Part shown: one piece after another, positions 45,200-56,735 of the stretch | Position numbering within the stretch: position 1 is the first letter of the stretch | How the letters are laid out: each line of letters opens with the position of its first letter | NCBI GenBank assembly: GCA_002794785.1 | Contig: NBBA01000019.1 | Span: 620,001-684,000 of the forward strand | DNA length: 64,000 nucleotides | Source of the DNA: Coniferiporia sulphurascens | Taxonomy: Eukaryota > Basidiomycota > Agaricomycetes > Hymenochaetales > Hymenochaetaceae | Direction of reading: 5' to 3' | Notes under the pieces: model-generated | Told to the model about the DNA's origin: nothing | Databases searched by the model: none | Seen by the model: the letters and a program-made list of their open reading frames with translations, nothing else | Made by a program: the position numbers and the translations under genes

Positions 45200-46146
45200 T
45201 CACCACGAGAACGAATTTTCCGCAAGTTTCCAAGCAGCGACATAGCATTCGTACTCCCTCTCATATTTGTATCCTGGAAGCTTACGGCAGAATTGTGGCC
45301 ACCACCATTTCTGATCGAGGGACCGGAACATCAGGGCGTATTCCCAATAGTCCGGGAACCAGCCGGCATATTCCCAGTCAATGATCCCTGAGATGTGTCC
45401 GTTGTGCACCATTATATTGTGGTTCTGTAAGTCGCCATGAGTGAAAACGTTCGGATGCCGGACTTCGGTCATGCTTTTGGCTTTGGCAACCGCTTCTTTG
45501 TACGGCTCAGGCCAATTCCAGTAGTTGGGAGAACTGACGCAGGTGAGGCGCTCGATAAGCTCGACTTCGTCTGTGCAAGGATCCATCTGACCCCCGGGTA
45601 TGCGCGAACCCCGGATTGCGGTGTTATCGACCGAGCAGATGCGGGAGTCCCAAGGTGATTTATACTGTCGCATGAGTTCGAGATAGCCGGCCAGTTCAGT
45701 CCTTATTGTGTCGAGCTCTGCTGGTGAAAGTGACTTGTAAGCCTCCGCGAGTGTCGTGCCGGGAATGCGGGACATCAGAATGGTGTCGAATGGCCTTTTC
45801 TTGGTCCCATATCCGTAAGAATACACACGTGGCGTAGGAATGCCGATTGCACGGGCTACTTCCATGGCCATGACCTCCTCTTCGCGAACCTTGTGAGTCA
45901 TTTTCATGATAAGATTGAATGGGAGATCATAGGTCCCTGGTTCCATAGTAATCCCTTTCCATTGGCAGTACCATTTGGACACACGGAAGAGCACTATCTG
46001 GTGAAATAACCCTCTAAGGCGGTTGACGAAAGGTGAACTTCTCGGACGCAATTTTGGAAACTGCCAGTGTTGAAAAGAGCTAGTAGCTGGATAAGAAACA
46101 CCTAAATGTGATAACAGACCGTTAGTGTGGGCTCCCCAGACTGCAT
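45200..46146 (-). CDS. APH-family phosphotransferase-like protein, copy 1
   Basis: Kinase-like fold protein of the aminoglycoside phosphotransferase family (APH, PF01636 type). In fungi such proteins are common and their substrates are mostly unknown, so resistance should not be assumed. Exon 1 (46146-46120) encodes MQSGEPTLT and exon 2 (46060-45200) the rest, 295 residues. Motifs: IPTPRVYSYGYGT, MSRIPGTTLAEAY, the catalytic loop FTHGDLQNHNIMVHNGH and the metal-binding IIDWEYAGWFPDYWEY. The exon 2 frame opens with a non-ATG codon; the upstream 9-codon exon supplies an ATG, and the same structure exists in the paralogue. Nearly identical length and intron position show recent tandem duplication. 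Confidence 0.85.
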
Positions 46147-47209
46147 TATCGAATGTGTCAGAAGAAGTAAGAGAAGAGAGTACAGACGCTCGAATGAAGT
46201 TCTCGCTTAAGTACTACAAGCGTAACTTACCGGTTCTGATCCGAAATCGATGATTACGTATGATCGTCTCCGAACGGGTCCCAATCCATTTAGTATCATT
46301 TCCGAGCTGCCCGCCATTCCGCTTGACCTCCAACTAGTCTCGAACATAATATACCCGCTACTATTTATTTTTCTCAGGTAGCCCTTTTCTCCTTGGCTCC
46401 TCGCCGGTTGCTTCGGCAGGCGTTCAGGCGTAGCTATGCTCCCTTAAATGGCCAGGGAGAATGCTATGTACCTTTTCTATACGCTCCTTACGGCAAGTCA
46501 AGGTCTTATTCAAAGTGTACGAAGCTTGGGAGTCCTCTCATTGGTTGGTACTTATTTCCACCGCAAAGGCAAATTGTGTACACTTCATTCACTCCCGCCT
46601 TTACGATATATATTATATTTGACAGGCCCCAAAGTCCCTGCCAGTGGTTTCACTAGGGACTAACCTCGCCTCGCTTGGCAACTACCACTGCTCCCGGGAT
46701 AAAGGGGGCTTGTACTTATTTAATGAGATACGGACGGCTGACCCTGTCCGAACATACACTACACGCATCGGTTTAAAGCTAAATTAGAAAACATCGTGAC
46801 TTGTTAATTTGTGTCCTTGATCGAATGGCAGACCCATTAAGTATACGGTAGACGAATTAACAGACCTCTCGCAAAAACTAATTGGAGAACCGTCTTAAAA
46901 GCGATTAACTAAACTTGATACAAGCCCCTTTTGTTTATATTCGTTCGACGCACTAGAGTCTAGAACCACGCACGAATGAGCGCAGAAGCGGAAACCGTGG
47001 CGGACGGGATCAGTAAAGAACAAGACTTACGGTCCCAGCATTATTGAGGAGCGATCATAGAAACGCCGCAGCTTTCACCATTCGAGTCTGAAACAGTGGG
47101 TATATGCATTGTCATCCCAGGTCGAATAGTCATATCATATGAAACATAGTCAAACGTAGCGAAGCGAGAAATGCACCGATCCAACCCCGCACAGCAGGAA
47201 AGCGAAAAA
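46147..47209. other. Intergenic between the two phosphotransferase genes
   Basis: Includes the promoter of copy 1 next to 46147, and from about 46425 a block matching 44515-44900. This is the start of the right unit of the tandem duplication. No gene seen. Confidence 0.55.
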
Positions 47210-48152
47210 TCACCACGAGAACGAATTTTCCGCAAGTCTCCAAGTAATATCATAGCATTCGTATTCCCTTTCATACTTGTATCCTGGCAGTCTACGACAG
47301 AACTGGGGCCACCACCATTCCTGGCTTAGGGCCCGGAACATCTGCGTGTATTCCCAGTAGTCCGGGAACCAGCCGGCATACTCCCAATCGATGATCCCTG
47401 AGATATGTCCGTTGTGCACCATGATGTTGTGGTCTTGTAGGTCTCCATGAGTGAAAACTATCGGGTGCTGGACCTCGGTCATGCTTCTCGCCTTGGCAAC
47501 AGCTTCTTCGAAGGGCTCGGGCCAATTCCAGTACTCGGGAGAACCGATACAGACGAAGCGCTCGATAAACTCGGCCTCATCCTCGCAAGGGTCCATGAGA
47601 CCCCCAGGTATACGTGCACCCCGGACTGCAGTGTTATCAACCGAACAGATGCGAGAGCCCCAAGGTGTTTTATATTGTCGCATGAGCTCGACATAGCCGG
47701 CCAGCTCGGCTCTTATTGTGTCGAGTTCCGCCGGGGAAAGTGAATTTCGGGCCTGCTCAAGCGTCGTCCCGGGGATGCGGGACATTACTATCGTGTCAAA
47801 TGGCATTTTCTTGGTCCCGAATCCGTAGGAATATACTCGTGGTGTAGGAATGCCGATGCTGCGGGCCACTTCCATAGCCATGACTTCCTCTTCGCGAACC
47901 TTGTGCGTCATTTTCATGATGAGACCAAACGGGAGCTCGTCTGTCCCTTGTTCCATGGTAGTTCCTTTCCAGTAGCAATACCATTTAGACACACGTAGGA
48001 GTACTATTTGGTGGATCAGCCCCCTGACGCGGTTGAGGAAAGGTGAACTTCTTGAGCGCAACTTCGGGAACTGCCGAACATAGGAAGAGTTAGTTGTCGT
48101 TTGAAGATAGATTTTCTGAACAAACCGTTAGAGTAGCGTTGCTGGACTGCAT
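47210..48152 (-). CDS. APH-family phosphotransferase-like protein, copy 2
   Basis: Paralogue of 45200-46146 with the same two-exon layout: 48152-48126 (MQSSNATLT) and 48070-47210. It has 295 residues, equal in length to copy 1. Motifs: IPTPRVYSYGFGTKKMPFD, MSRIPGTTLEQARNSLSP, FTHGDLQDHNIMVHNGH and IIDWEYAGWFPDYWEYTQMF, ending KLPGY/RLPGYKYEREYE in the two copies and LAENSFSW in both. All catalytic residues are kept (His-Gly-Asp, Asn, Asp of DWE). Substitutions are scattered, so both copies appear to be under constraint. Substrate unknown. Confidence 0.85.
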
Positions 48153-49085
48153 GATCAGGTAAGAGTTAGAAAAAGTTGAAGGGAGGGGGAGAACCGACAT
48201 GCGGTGGGTTTGTTTTAAGTGGTCGTGCCTAATTTGATCCGAATCAATTACCCGATCATCTACTATTATCGGGCCCGAGATGCCCATCATCCCGCAGCTT
48301 ACGCCACTTAGTACGCTTGTGCTAATTTCTTGACCAAAAACGCGAGAAGCCAACACATTCGGTATTCACAATTTATCGCCATCTATATTACCCTGAAATG
48401 CATGCTGGTGCTGTGTAGCCACATGCTTAAATACTTTTAGTGGCGTACAAGACTGTGACATATTCGCCAGCCTTTTCTGGGGGCGATAGGTCCATGGAAA
48501 GCAGATTTTACGGCTGCCGAAAACTAGGACAGCGTGTGTATCGCTCTCGGCACAGAACGCAAACTGCGTCAACTTCAGGTGTAGTAGTGTTGTCCTACCA
48601 ATACACATTTGTCGTTTAGATCTCTTCAAGTTACTTGTAATGATTTCGCTTCCATTCCCTCTTAGTAACCCTTTTCAGCCCCCCTCTATCTTTCTCTAAG
48701 ACTTCCGCTTGCGTTTTGATTGGCTTCAAAAGTATGTTGTCCCTCATGTTGTCCGTGAAGCTGCTTTTTACATGATACAGTTTTTACACGCCATCTGACA
48801 TTTTCCGGAGGTTGTACTAGGAACGTTTTTTTCGACCCCTTCCTCTACTTTTGTCGATATGGATTGTTGCCTCCTGGGAAATATCTGCTCTGGTAATGCA
48901 AGGACATATCCTAGGAAATAACTATGAGCTATATAAATGTATGGGACGCTCCTCCAAGAAAATCGCAAGCCTGCAACGTCGACAAGTGCCCCGAAAAATC
49001 ACCTTCCTACTCCAAGGTATACCATTGAAGTTATTGTGATGGCCTCACACAGAACTTACTAACTATTTCCCTGTTAGCATTTCTC
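48153..49085. other. Intergenic, no gene seen
   Basis: 933 bases with promoter regions for the divergent copy 2 phosphotransferase and the following gene. An additional 5' exon of the next gene could lie near 49030-49080 but no clear one was found. Confidence 0.4.
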
Positions 49086-49553
49086 ATGCGTTTCGAAAAT
49101 AATTGCCTATACATCAGTCTTTTTGGCCGCGTGGGGGCCCATCAGCCTCACTGGGGTTTGTACTATCATAGTACCTCACAGTCCGGAGGCGTTAAGTATC
49201 ATATCAAACAAATGGGTGGCGGTTGGATCACCGATCACGCGTCTACCCGTGGAGCAGAAAAATCGAACTTTCTGCTGGGTTTTATCCGAATTGCACGTTT
49301 CCACGACTCAGACAGTTTTGATAAGGCAGACCGGATCATACAAGATGTTCCACACAATGTGCCTAACATAACTTGTCGTGTTTGGGTCTTAGAGGCAATT
49401 CGCCGTCTGGTTGCTGATGGCCTTGTCCTCTGCCCAGACATTGACGAACTGGAAGCGGAGTGCTTCAGATTTGGTGAAGACGAATTCGACAATATGAATG
49501 CGGCCTTACGCCCGAGGCCGATTGTCGACTCCCGTGTGTGTACTATCAATTAA
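49086..49553 (+). CDS. DUF6914-like protein, copy 1
   Basis: 155 residues in one exon. The pattern LYISLFGRVGAHQPHWGLYY, then KYHIKQMGGGWITDH, LLGFIRIARF, IIQDVP and CRVWVLEAIRRLVADG resembles the uncharacterised fungal family known to me as DUF6914 (short proteins with an LYxALY start, HWALxx and CxxWVxEAL motif). A Cys and two His conserved between both local copies (HW, DH, CRVWVLEA) would suit a cysteine-hydrolase-like arrangement, which is inference. The C-terminus PRPIVDSRVCTIN is nearly shared with the paralogue at 50221-50679. Start chosen at the first ATG; both paralogues then align from MxFxNN. Confidence 0.7.
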   Translation: MRFENNCLYISLFGRVGAHQPHWGLYYHSTSQSGGVKYHIKQMGGGWITDHASTRGAEKSNFLLGFIRIARFHDSDSFDKADRIIQDVPHNVPNITCRVWVLEAIRRLVADGLVLCPDIDELEAECFRFGEDEFDNMNAALRPRPIVDSRVCTIN

Positions 49554-50220
49554 TCTTCAATCGGTAAGGACATATTTTATAAACATCAAACCTTAAGGTT
49601 AACGTTTTCCTCACAGGTGGATCTTCAAAGTGTTGCCCATGAGCTTTTATGAAATTTTCACTTAGTCAAACAATGTAATCAGTGTATCTTTTCCGTTGAA
49701 AGAATAAATTGGACTTTTTGTGTACAAGCGAACAAGGAGTGCGGATTATTATATCCCATTCATTTATTCATCAAGTCCCAACATCACACCGGTATCCGGA
49801 TGCGATGCACGCATTTCACCAAGACTCACTAACGCATGTAATCCTGGTAATGGACATCGGTCTCCAATTCATTGAATCTATCGTGTGTCGTGAAATTTGA
49901 GATAAAAGGAGAAGGGGAGTTCTTTTCTTTTTTTCCTTTATGGCCGCCGGGAGGATACCGTATCCAAGGTCTGTGTAATAACGAGACGTTGAGACATACA
50001 GAACCACTAACTGGTTTCTAGCTGCTGCACAGAAATCAATAGTAGGGCCAATGTTTTATGTTTTCTTGAATCATTTAATCCTACACAGGATAATGTTCTT
50101 ATTCAATACACAACGAAAAAAGACGTGGTATGCTTGTTTGACCGACCAAAGAGTCCACCTGTAGTTCACTCTTAAACCAAGGAATCTCCGATAAATTGAC
50201 ATGCTCTTACCACACAGATA
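49554..50220. other. Intergenic between convergent paralogues
   Basis: 667 bases containing the 3' ends of both DUF6914-like genes. No repeat linking the two copies was noticed. Nothing else supported. Confidence 0.4.
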
Positions 50221-50679
50221 TCAAACGACACATACACGAGAGTCTACGATCGGCCTCGGTTGTACTGCCGCTTCTGTATCGTCATATTGGTCCGCGGCGA
50301 ACTTAAAGCATTCCGCCTCTAGTCCGTTGATGTCCGAGCAGGGGAATAAATCGTTCTTAACAAGACGACGGATGGCTTCCAGAACCCAAATACGACAGGT
50401 AATGTCTGGGGCATCGTGTGGGGTGCCTCGGATTATCTGGTCCAATAAGGTCTCGTTATTTGAGTCATCGAAGTGTGCAATTCGAATAAATCCCATTAAT
50501 AAAAAAGATCTCGCTGCTGCGCGAGTTACTCCATGGTCTGCGATCCAGCCAGCTCCCATCTGCTTGATCTGATACTTCATTCCTTTAGAAGTAGAATGGT
50601 AGTACAACACCCAGTGAGGCTTCTCGCTCCCCGGGCGGGCAAATAATCCGATGTATAAGGAATTATTTCCGAAAGACAT
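50221..50679 (-). CDS. DUF6914-like protein, copy 2
   Basis: 152 residues, one exon, inverted relative to the copy at 49086. It shows SLYIGLFARPGSEKPHWVLY, MKYQIKQMGAGWIADHG, LLMGFIRIAHFDDS, IIRGTPHDAPDITCRIWVLE and ends PRPIVDSRVCVV. The frame is open further upstream but only without ATG; the ATG at 50679 matches the paralogue start. Function unknown; the family resemblance is by motif memory only. Confidence 0.7.
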   Translation of the reverse strand: MSFGNNSLYIGLFARPGSEKPHWVLYYHSTSKGMKYQIKQMGAGWIADHGVTRAAARSFLLMGFIRIAHFDDSNNETLLDQIIRGTPHDAPDITCRIWVLEAIRRLVKNDLFPCSDINGLEAECFKFAADQYDDTEAAVQPRPIVDSRVCVV

Positions 50680-51938
50680 GATAGATCCTGACAAAAAAGC
50701 TGTCAAGTTTATCGGCTTCCCAAGAAATACCCTCTGTGTAACTTTCAAAACGCACCTTGTGGTGACCTATACTCGTAAATTTGATTCGAAAGACCGATTA
50801 ATGTCGTATGGCTGGCTGATGGTATGAGTCCTCTTGGTATTCTAGTAAACGTTTATATACCTCGCAGTTGCTTACTGATGCGGTCAGGAGCCTGCGCGGA
50901 AGTTTCAGGTATGACTCGGAAACGGAGACAACCCAAACAAAATAAAAGCAACAAGCTCAGGAGCTTATCAGGTACATGTAGCAGAGAATCGATTATCGGC
51001 TAGCGGGGGCATGGGCAAGCCGGAGTCCGAATTGATTTGATCGACCCGGCCGCCCGTGATCGACGCGGATCAAAATCCGGCACAAGCGCTGGTTTTACGG
51101 AATTTCCGACGTCGCTTGAACTTTGTCGCTGCTTCAGTTTTTAACTTACTTCCGTATGTACTATGTCTATATGTTATATTCGGAATATATACTATGATTA
51201 AAGTACAAGAAATAACTGTAGGACATCCTTAGTATGAAGAAGAAACAATCTTCCCAAAAGAGAATCTGGAGGCCCTCATGTGCTCGTCGCAAAGGTCGTC
51301 GTGTGATTGGAGAATTCTGGAGGGTCCTAATGAGAATCCTTGACCGGTTCTCTACGCATTATTGGTTGACTCAGACACTTATAGGTTACGATTATGCCTT
51401 TACCATCCAGTTTACGAGGTATTTTGGAGGATATCTTTCCGCGCACAGGACCCTGAAATATGGAAACTTCCGTAATACGGGCTTATTTGTCATATACCAG
51501 CGCAGTTGTCTCTCTTCTCTCATAAAGTTCTAAACATCAAGCCAGCCGGCAGCACGCACTCAGTACTTAAGCTATAACTGGGTTTCTGTACCAATAGTAG
51601 AATCTCTCGGCATCGACACAACTGTTTTTATAAGGATTCTCATTGGAGGCAAAAGAAAGGCTCGGAAGGCTCCCCGTCGCGACTTCCGTTCGCCCGATTC
51701 AAACTTCTTTCTGGGACGTCTTGCCTTTCTTGACACCACTCAACCCGAATCAGTACAATAATTTCTCAAGAACTTAGTAACTAATCATATGGAGCTTCCG
51801 GCTCTATTGCTTGTAGCTTCGAGTTCACATGATGCGGTATCTGCTTCGAATTCAATCGTGTCGATGAGCGCCGGTCCGTTAAAATGGTTATAAAGCTCAA
51901 GGGGGACTCGACTGCATCCGTACTCCTAGTGGATCATT
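50680..51938. other. Intergenic, no gene seen
   Basis: 1.26 kb between divergent genes. The 99-codon frame at 51234-51533 is basic and has no recognisable domain; taken as chance. Promoter of the dehydrogenase is expected near 51850-51938. Confidence 0.4.
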
Positions 51939-53191
51939 ATGCCGTCCTCAAATTCCCCCTTCAGTCAGGCCGGACGCACTGTTATCGTTACTGGAGGGGC
52001 CTCCGGGTTTGGCGAAGCAACCGTCCGATGGATGATCAACAGAGGCGCAAATGTTGTAATTGCTGATATTGTATGTATGTTCTCCAGTCTCTTGTCTCTG
52101 GAATTAAGGGGGGATAACTTGTTATATGTGGAACTCAGGATGAAGAGAAAGGATTACGGCTGAGCCAATCGATCGCGCAAGAGAAAGGCTCTGTGCTTTT
52201 TGTCCGAAGTACGCTTTGACAACGTGTGGAGCTTATCTCCGCAGACGACACAATGCTCATGCTTCTCTCAAATAGCCGATGTGACTGATTCAGCTTCATG
52301 GGCTTCTCTTATCAAGAGAACCATCGATGAATTCGGGGGCCTGGATATACTCGTCAACAATGCTGGAGGATGCTATGTAAATAAGGTACATCTGACCCCC
52401 TTTCTAAAGTCACTTTAAAGCAGTAATTCACAGATGTCGTCTCATCCAAGCCGCCGTTGGAGGTCACCGAAAGCGACTTCGACAAATGTTTCAATCTCAA
52501 TGTGCGGTCCATATTCCACTCCGTCGGGGCAGTCATGCCGTACTTCTTGTCCAAAAACCGGGGAGTCATTGTGAATGGTGAGACCCGAGTCGAACTTGGG
52601 AAGTCATCTAGTTTACTCACCCAATACTATCTCGCGGGCGCATACAGTCTCGAGCTCCGTAGCTATAAGGTAAGCGCCCAATAGCCTACCTGGCGCGCGG
52701 ATCTAACGCAGTTACGAAAGGCCTGCCCGAGGTCTTACCTGGTACAGTTGAGTGATGTGATACATTTCATTCCGCGGAGCCCGTCGATGTCTATCTGGCT
52801 TACGAGGCCAATGCTGACAAACTCCCACAGACTCCTCGAAGTACGCGGTTAACGGCGCCACGAAGAGTCTGGCCTTGGAATTTGCGACGTCCGGTATCCG
52901 CGTCAACGCAGTGTGCCCTTACGCTGCGCACACGCCTCTCCTTCCGACGTTCATGGGCAATGTACGTCACAAACTTTATTTTGCATAGTCAGCCACAGCG
53001 GACGAGTTGCCCGACTCAACCACAACGTTTAATGTGTTTAGAAGTCCATGGAAGATTTTACGGCGCTCGTCCCCATGGGACGACTGTGTGAATCTGAGGA
53101 TGTGGCTGCCGCGATCGGGTGGCTGGCCTCCGACGAGGCGAGCTTCATAACGGGCGTCTGCTTTGAGGTCGATGGAGGGCGATGCGTCTGA
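51939..53191 (+). CDS. Short-chain dehydrogenase/reductase (FabG-like SDR)
   Basis: NAD(P)-dependent oxidoreductase of the classical SDR type; substrate unknown. Rossmann motif VIVTGGASGFGEATVRWM, acidic NADH/NADPH-selecting region VVIADI-DEEKG, structural LDILVNNAGG, and PPLEVTESDFDKCFNLNVRS. Exons then join GVIVNVSSSVAIRPARGLTW to YNSSKYAVNGATKSLALEFA, so the catalytic Tyr and Lys (YxxxK) sit on two exons split inside the Asn codon. The Ser of VSSS is the third catalytic residue. The end FITGVCFEVDGGRCV is the usual SDR finish. About eight exons; the junction after NNAGGCY is uncertain because two donors and two acceptors are possible. Confidence 0.87.
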
Positions 53192-54056
53192 TTCAAAAAT
53201 CTTAGCCGCGCTTGTAGGGGAACAATAGTAAAATCATGTATCATCAAGAGGAGGCTCGTAGGACAAATTAGGGTGATAGAAGTAAGAAGCCCGGGACCAC
53301 AAACAGACCGTACAGTATAAAACAATGTAACTAACATTACAAGATTTATTTTTTTACTACTACTGTGGTATATCGTTGGTTCCCCTTGGAAATGAATGGC
53401 GAATGGCATGAATTGTATCGTGAGTTTTTTGAGGAATATCTGCCTCGAGGATTCTCCATCAGCATGGGTTAATCTCGCTTTAGCGATGAGCATGTGGCTT
53501 CCCTCTCGCAATCACCCTCCCTCCGAGTTATACAATAGAAGCTGCTAAACATTTTATGCAATGCAATACATTAGTGTCATGAGGTTCGATGACCTTGAAA
53601 ACTTGAAAGCAAGTACGGGACACTGGGCTCTGCTCGGTCTTCCGAGTACTATAATCCTCACACGAATTTTATTCCCGAGGCTAATAAAGTGAATGTATAG
53701 CATCAAAATTCCATTTGCGAAGTGCTAGTGCGCGAGACCGACGTCTCAACATTTTAATAATGTACATAGTCCTGGTAAGCTACAACGGGGCGACAAATCG
53801 GGGGAAAGAAGAACAGAGACGATGTCTGCGTGATGAATTCGTCACGGTATAAGTATTTGAATAAGTGTGCGGAGTACAAACGAAAAAAATGCGATTTAGA
53901 ACGAAGTGTAAAGTCCAATTCATGCTTGTAGTGGAGCCGTCGGTGCAGGTCGTCATCAATATTAGTGTGCGAACATGATGTGAAAGAGACAGGGGGACTG
54001 TTGCAAGAGAAAACATTTTACTTTTGTGATGGAACTAGGAACGGGAAAATGCAGAT
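53192..54056. other. Intergenic between convergent SDR and RAD52
   Basis: 865 bases holding both 3' ends. Minus-strand frames here (53038-53511) overlap the SDR antisense and have no domain character. Nothing else seen. Confidence 0.4.
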
Positions 54057-56310
54057 CTATCTGCGGGGGCGCTTCAGGTCTCCCCCTCCGATGGTAGCCA
54101 GAGGCTGTCTTGTGGTGCTGAGGCCTCCAGCCTGCGACTGTGCAAGGCCCATCCCTGGCCCTCTACTCGTGGATGGAGATCTTCCGAGGAGAGAAGAATA
54201 TAAGCGACAGTCGTACTGGAAGAGGAAACACGTACATCATCGCATCACTATTCCTCTTCACGCCGGCATGAGCATTTGTTCCATATGATTGGCGAGCAGA
54301 AGTCGACGCGGCGGCGACAGGTCCGTTCTGCAGCCGAGCGATGAGGAACACGGAAGAGATGGAAACAAAAGGAAAGTTCCTTACCACCCCGGGAGGGAAA
54401 TTGAACCCGCCCATCGGTGGGGCCCGTGGTTTGTCATTTGAAGTCGGTAAATTAGCGTCGGATGCGACATCCCCGTCGGCGTTATGAGACCGCGCCAGCT
54501 TTGCATTCCGCATAGCGATTCGCTGCTGCCGTAACGCTGTGATCTGGTTGCCAATTTCGTCCTCATCTATGTCTTGTTTGGTGTTAGGCAACTCGCGGGA
54601 AGTCGCATTACCATGTCGGATAGCTTGAATTCCCTGTTGCCGCGCGTGCTGTCCACAAGCATTACCGTCAGACTTCGTTGTAGTGTGGGTATGGTTTTGG
54701 TTCGGACGCCTAACATCCTGCACGACCGCGTCAGGATCGCTCGCGACTCCCTCAGACACCGTCTTTTCACCCGAGCTCGCCATTAATGTGCTCTGATTAG
54801 TTGCCTCCTCGTACGCGCCTTCAAAGTCGATTGCACCTCCTACGCCTTCGTCATTACCGATCGGGCGGCCAATATCCGCCTCCGTCTCATTCCATCCACC
54901 CTCACCCTCTCCGAGGTCAAGCGCCGCGAGTAGTTCGTCATCGTCGGAATTGAAAGAGTACATGTCTTTCCCATCCATATCTTGTATGGGGAGGGACTGC
55001 GCTCGTTGCTGCTGTGCGGGTACGGGATGGGGATGATGGACGGGAGGCGGTTGTGCTAAGGGTCTCGGAATCTGCCTGGTTGGCTGGACTTGATTTCCTT
55101 GGCGTAAGTGACTAGGAAGAATAGGAGACGGAGCAGCGGCGATTCCGGTATTGTGTACATGGGGTAGACCGGGGCCACTCGGCCCAAGCCTCCCTTGGGG
55201 AGTCTGCATCGGCGTATTCAGCACAGTCTTTGCAGGCACTCGAGCTCCCGGGGGAGACATGTTGCGAATGGGCGTGCTCGCTGCATTTGGGTGCATATGC
55301 TGAGGCACGGCGCTCATCGGTTTGGTGGATGTGTAACTGTTTACACCTATAGCTTTAGGAATAGCAGGAGGGGCCGGTGGTCTTGCTGCTGTCGCTGGTG
55401 TAGAAGAAGAGGATACAGTCGAAGTCGAAGCGATCGGTTGGTTTGCTGTGGTGATAGACGAGTCAAATTCAGGTCGCCTATGAAGAGCATCTTTATCGAA
55501 TTTGGTCTAATGGATAAAAAAAAAAGAAGATCAGTTTGTTTATATAAGGGCATACAGTCAGAGCACTCACGGGAGGCACCTTGATTTTTATGACCTCCTG
55601 CGTATACTGCTTGTCATACAGACAGTTGCCAAGAAGGTTACCAAAGTTACGAAGTGACCGCTTCACCCCGTCAGTGACAGCCTCCTTCTTGCACTAGAAA
55701 AACGGGTAGATATACAAGTGAGCAAAAAGGGTATAAGGGAAGCACGTACCTTATCGAGAGCAGCACCCTTGCTCTTCGAGTTCTCTAACATCCCGTACCC
55801 AACGTCTTCATGAAAGACCCCATCCCGGAGGGTAACTCGAATGACAGCAGACACACCCACCGTAAACCTGCGCGTCTCCTCGTTGTAGTCGACGAAGTCA
55901 GTGTTAAGGTTGACGACGCTCGAGCTCCAGCCATTGAAACCGAACACTTCGTTCGCGAGATTGATGATCTTCCAGCCCTCTGCATACGTGAGTTTCGGAC
56001 CTCCACCTGGACCCGGCCGCTGCGAGATGTACTCAGGCCCGAGCTTCTTGTCGAGCTTTGCCTGCAACGTCGCGACCTTGCGCGCGGTGGCCTCAGACAT
56101 GTCCATGAACGACGGTGCTGCGTTCATAGATGACATGCTCTGGTCTAGAAATGCTGGCTGCGACGGGAACGAGCCGTGCATCTGCGGTGCGAACGACATA
56201 GGGCCGTTGGTTGCAAGCTGCGAGGCGTGTAAGGGTTGGCCAAACGGGGCGCGCGACTGGTGGAAGGTATAGTATTGCTCGACGAGGTGTCCGCTCAATG
56301 CAGACGACAT
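54057..56310 (-). CDS. RAD52: DNA repair and recombination protein RAD52
   Basis: Mediates strand annealing and loads Rad51 on RPA-coated DNA in homologous recombination. The conserved N-terminal annealing domain reads [60 protein letters not shown] and [20 protein letters not shown]. The next exon has [20 protein letters not shown] then [10 protein letters not shown]. Exons: 56310-55750, 55693-55571, 55506 to about 54400, and two C-terminal exons ending [10 protein letters not shown]. The long C-terminal region is low-complexity (Pro, Gln, Ser, His), expected to bind Rad51 and RPA. The start was taken at [12 protein letters not shown] (56310); the frame is open further upstream to 56442. The TTTTTTTTTT tract at about 55514-55523 lies in intron 2. 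Confidence 0.93.
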
Positions 56311-56735
56311 TAACTCGATGTTGCAGTCCCCGACATCCGCGAAAGCTGTCGTCACTGTAACAAAACGAGTCGACGAATGGATTTCATCGGGGCCGCCGCG
56401 GTGCGATTTCGTTAGCCACGAGCGTGACCGCGACAAACACAATCACGTGCCGTTTATTGTACTTTAACTCAAAACTTTGCAAATTCAACCACATTGGCCT
56501 CGGCTCGAAAATCCATTCAATACGAGGACGATGCTCCATAGAATAGGGACTCCCTTTGTACTATCTCTATTCGTTACATGTTATCTTCCTTAGGTCATCT
56601 ACGACCTCCAAGTTGGAACTATCTGTTGCTATTACAAGCATAATGACTCGGCCAGGCTTTAACTTGAACTGATTTGTAGAGATTCATTGAATATTGATAG
56701 GGGGAAAAGAGTTAACGTTTGTGAAAACCAAGGCA
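56311..56735. other. Intergenic, RAD52 5' flank
   Basis: 425 bases with the RAD52 promoter on the left and the 3' end of the first F-box-like gene on the right. A short block near 56680-56735 recurs after the other two F-box copies (GAATATTGA then AAAGAGTTAACGTTTGTG-like). Confidence 0.45.

Noticed and set aside
45200..48152. Antibiotic resistance genes acquired from bacteria
   Set aside because: The APH fold is common in fungi, both copies have a spliceosomal intron, and nothing suggests aminoglycosides as substrate.
51234..51533. 99-codon plus-strand frame
   Set aside because: Basic composition with no domain, no paralogue and no splice context.
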